NCBI GenBank assembly: GCA_903911925.1
Contig: CAIWFH010000172.1
Location: 1 to 32,735, forward strand
Source: an uncultured Acidobacteriaceae bacterium
Lineage (GTDB): Bacteria > Acidobacteriota > Terriglobia > Terriglobales > Acidobacteriaceae
DNA length: 32,735 nucleotides
Direction of reading: 5' to 3'
Shown here: positions 32,577 to 32,735 of the stretch, one piece after another
Position numbering within the stretch: the first letter of the stretch is position 1
How the letters are laid out: the number at the start of each line of letters is the position of its first letter
Translations under genes and position numbers: made by a program
The notes under the pieces: model-generated
The model's database searches: none
What the model saw: only the letters and a program-made list of their open reading frames with translations
What the model was told of the DNA's origin: nothing

Positions 32577-32643
32577 AAGGGAGGGAAGCAGCGCTCGACT
32601 TTTGTTGTCAATGGGACTACGGACCTGGAGCATCCAGCTTTCG

Positions 32644-32704
32644 CTTAAAGCAGAATTGGCTATCCGGCGCGCATTGCGCGCCGGATAGCCAATTTTGCTT
32701 TAAG
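32644..32704. repeat. 61-nt near-perfect palindrome downstream of the NO reductase gene
   Basis: Two 30-base arms (32644-32673 and 32675-32704) are reverse complements at 29 of 30 positions. The single difference gives a G-T wobble. They are separated by one base. The core is GGCTATCCGGCGCGCA and its complement. It could fold into a very stable hairpin or extrude as a cruciform. It starts 67 bases after the stop codon. No transposase is present, so it may be a MITE- or REP-like intergenic repeat or a strong transcript-end structure. Confidence 0.85.
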
Positions 32705-32715
32705 TCTGTTCCGAT

Positions 32716-32735
32716 GTCAGGGCTGAAGCCCTGAC
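32716..32735 (+). repeat. Small hairpin at the right edge
   Basis: GTCAGGGCT and AGCCCTGAC are exact reverse complements around GA. The unit ends exactly at the window edge, so it may continue. Its GGGCTGAAGCCC centre resembles hairpins at 10709 and 21790. Confidence 0.5.

Overview
The window looks like a chromosomal segment of a GC-rich soil Acidobacteriota, probably subdivision 1 (Terriglobia). This placement is an inference. It rests on the group 1h-type [NiFe] hydrogenase, secreted tannase, M28 and S9 enzymes typical of these organisms, a quinol-type nitric oxide reductase, and hairpin-rich intergenic repeats. No rRNA, tRNA, CRISPR array, prophage or insertion sequence was recognised.

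Layout. (1) 1-4146: a hydrogenase locus. The small-subunit gene is interrupted by two in-frame TGA codons and the large-subunit gene is intact. The accessory gene after them is an apparent in-frame chimera of a NifU-like protein and the C-terminal half of a maturation protease. (2) 4393-7886, minus strand: glutathione peroxidase, acyl-CoA synthetase and an M20 peptidase. (3) 7887-9070: a gene-free repeat island with three hairpins that share their ends but differ in their stems. (4) 9071-17362: tannase-family esterase, a secreted LolA-like protein on the minus strand, a membrane sensor kinase homologue that has lost its catalytic residues, and a 1099-residue fusion of a GH130-like domain to an S9 peptidase. 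(5) 17375-21737: a VapBC-type toxin-antitoxin pair behind a perfect operator-like palindrome, then recX and an alaS gene with an AT-rich, insertion-bearing middle. (6) 21883-25836: outer-membrane beta-barrel protein on the minus strand, mutY, and an M28 peptidase. (7) 25988-28742: a run of small, mostly minus-strand genes. It includes two tiny membrane proteins, a DUF4160/DUF2442 pair whose first member carries a TGA stop, and a YcxB-like gene split by a one-base frameshift. (8) 28858-32576: gcvT and a quinol-dependent nitric oxide reductase, followed by a near-perfect 61-nt palindrome.

How it fits together. The hydrogenase would oxidise trace H2 for respiration, but its partner genes are damaged as read here. 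The nitric oxide reductase stands alone and is probably for NO detoxification. The secreted hydrolases point to scavenging of plant polymers and peptides.

Four loci carry gene-disrupting changes: the hydrogenase small subunit, the NifU/protease chimera, DUF4160 and YcxB. No mobile element is nearby. This means either ongoing decay of dispensable genes or base errors in the assembly, and read mapping would decide. The best candidates for something new are the GH130-S9 fusion, the hairpin family, the mosaic alaS and the pseudo-histidine-kinase.
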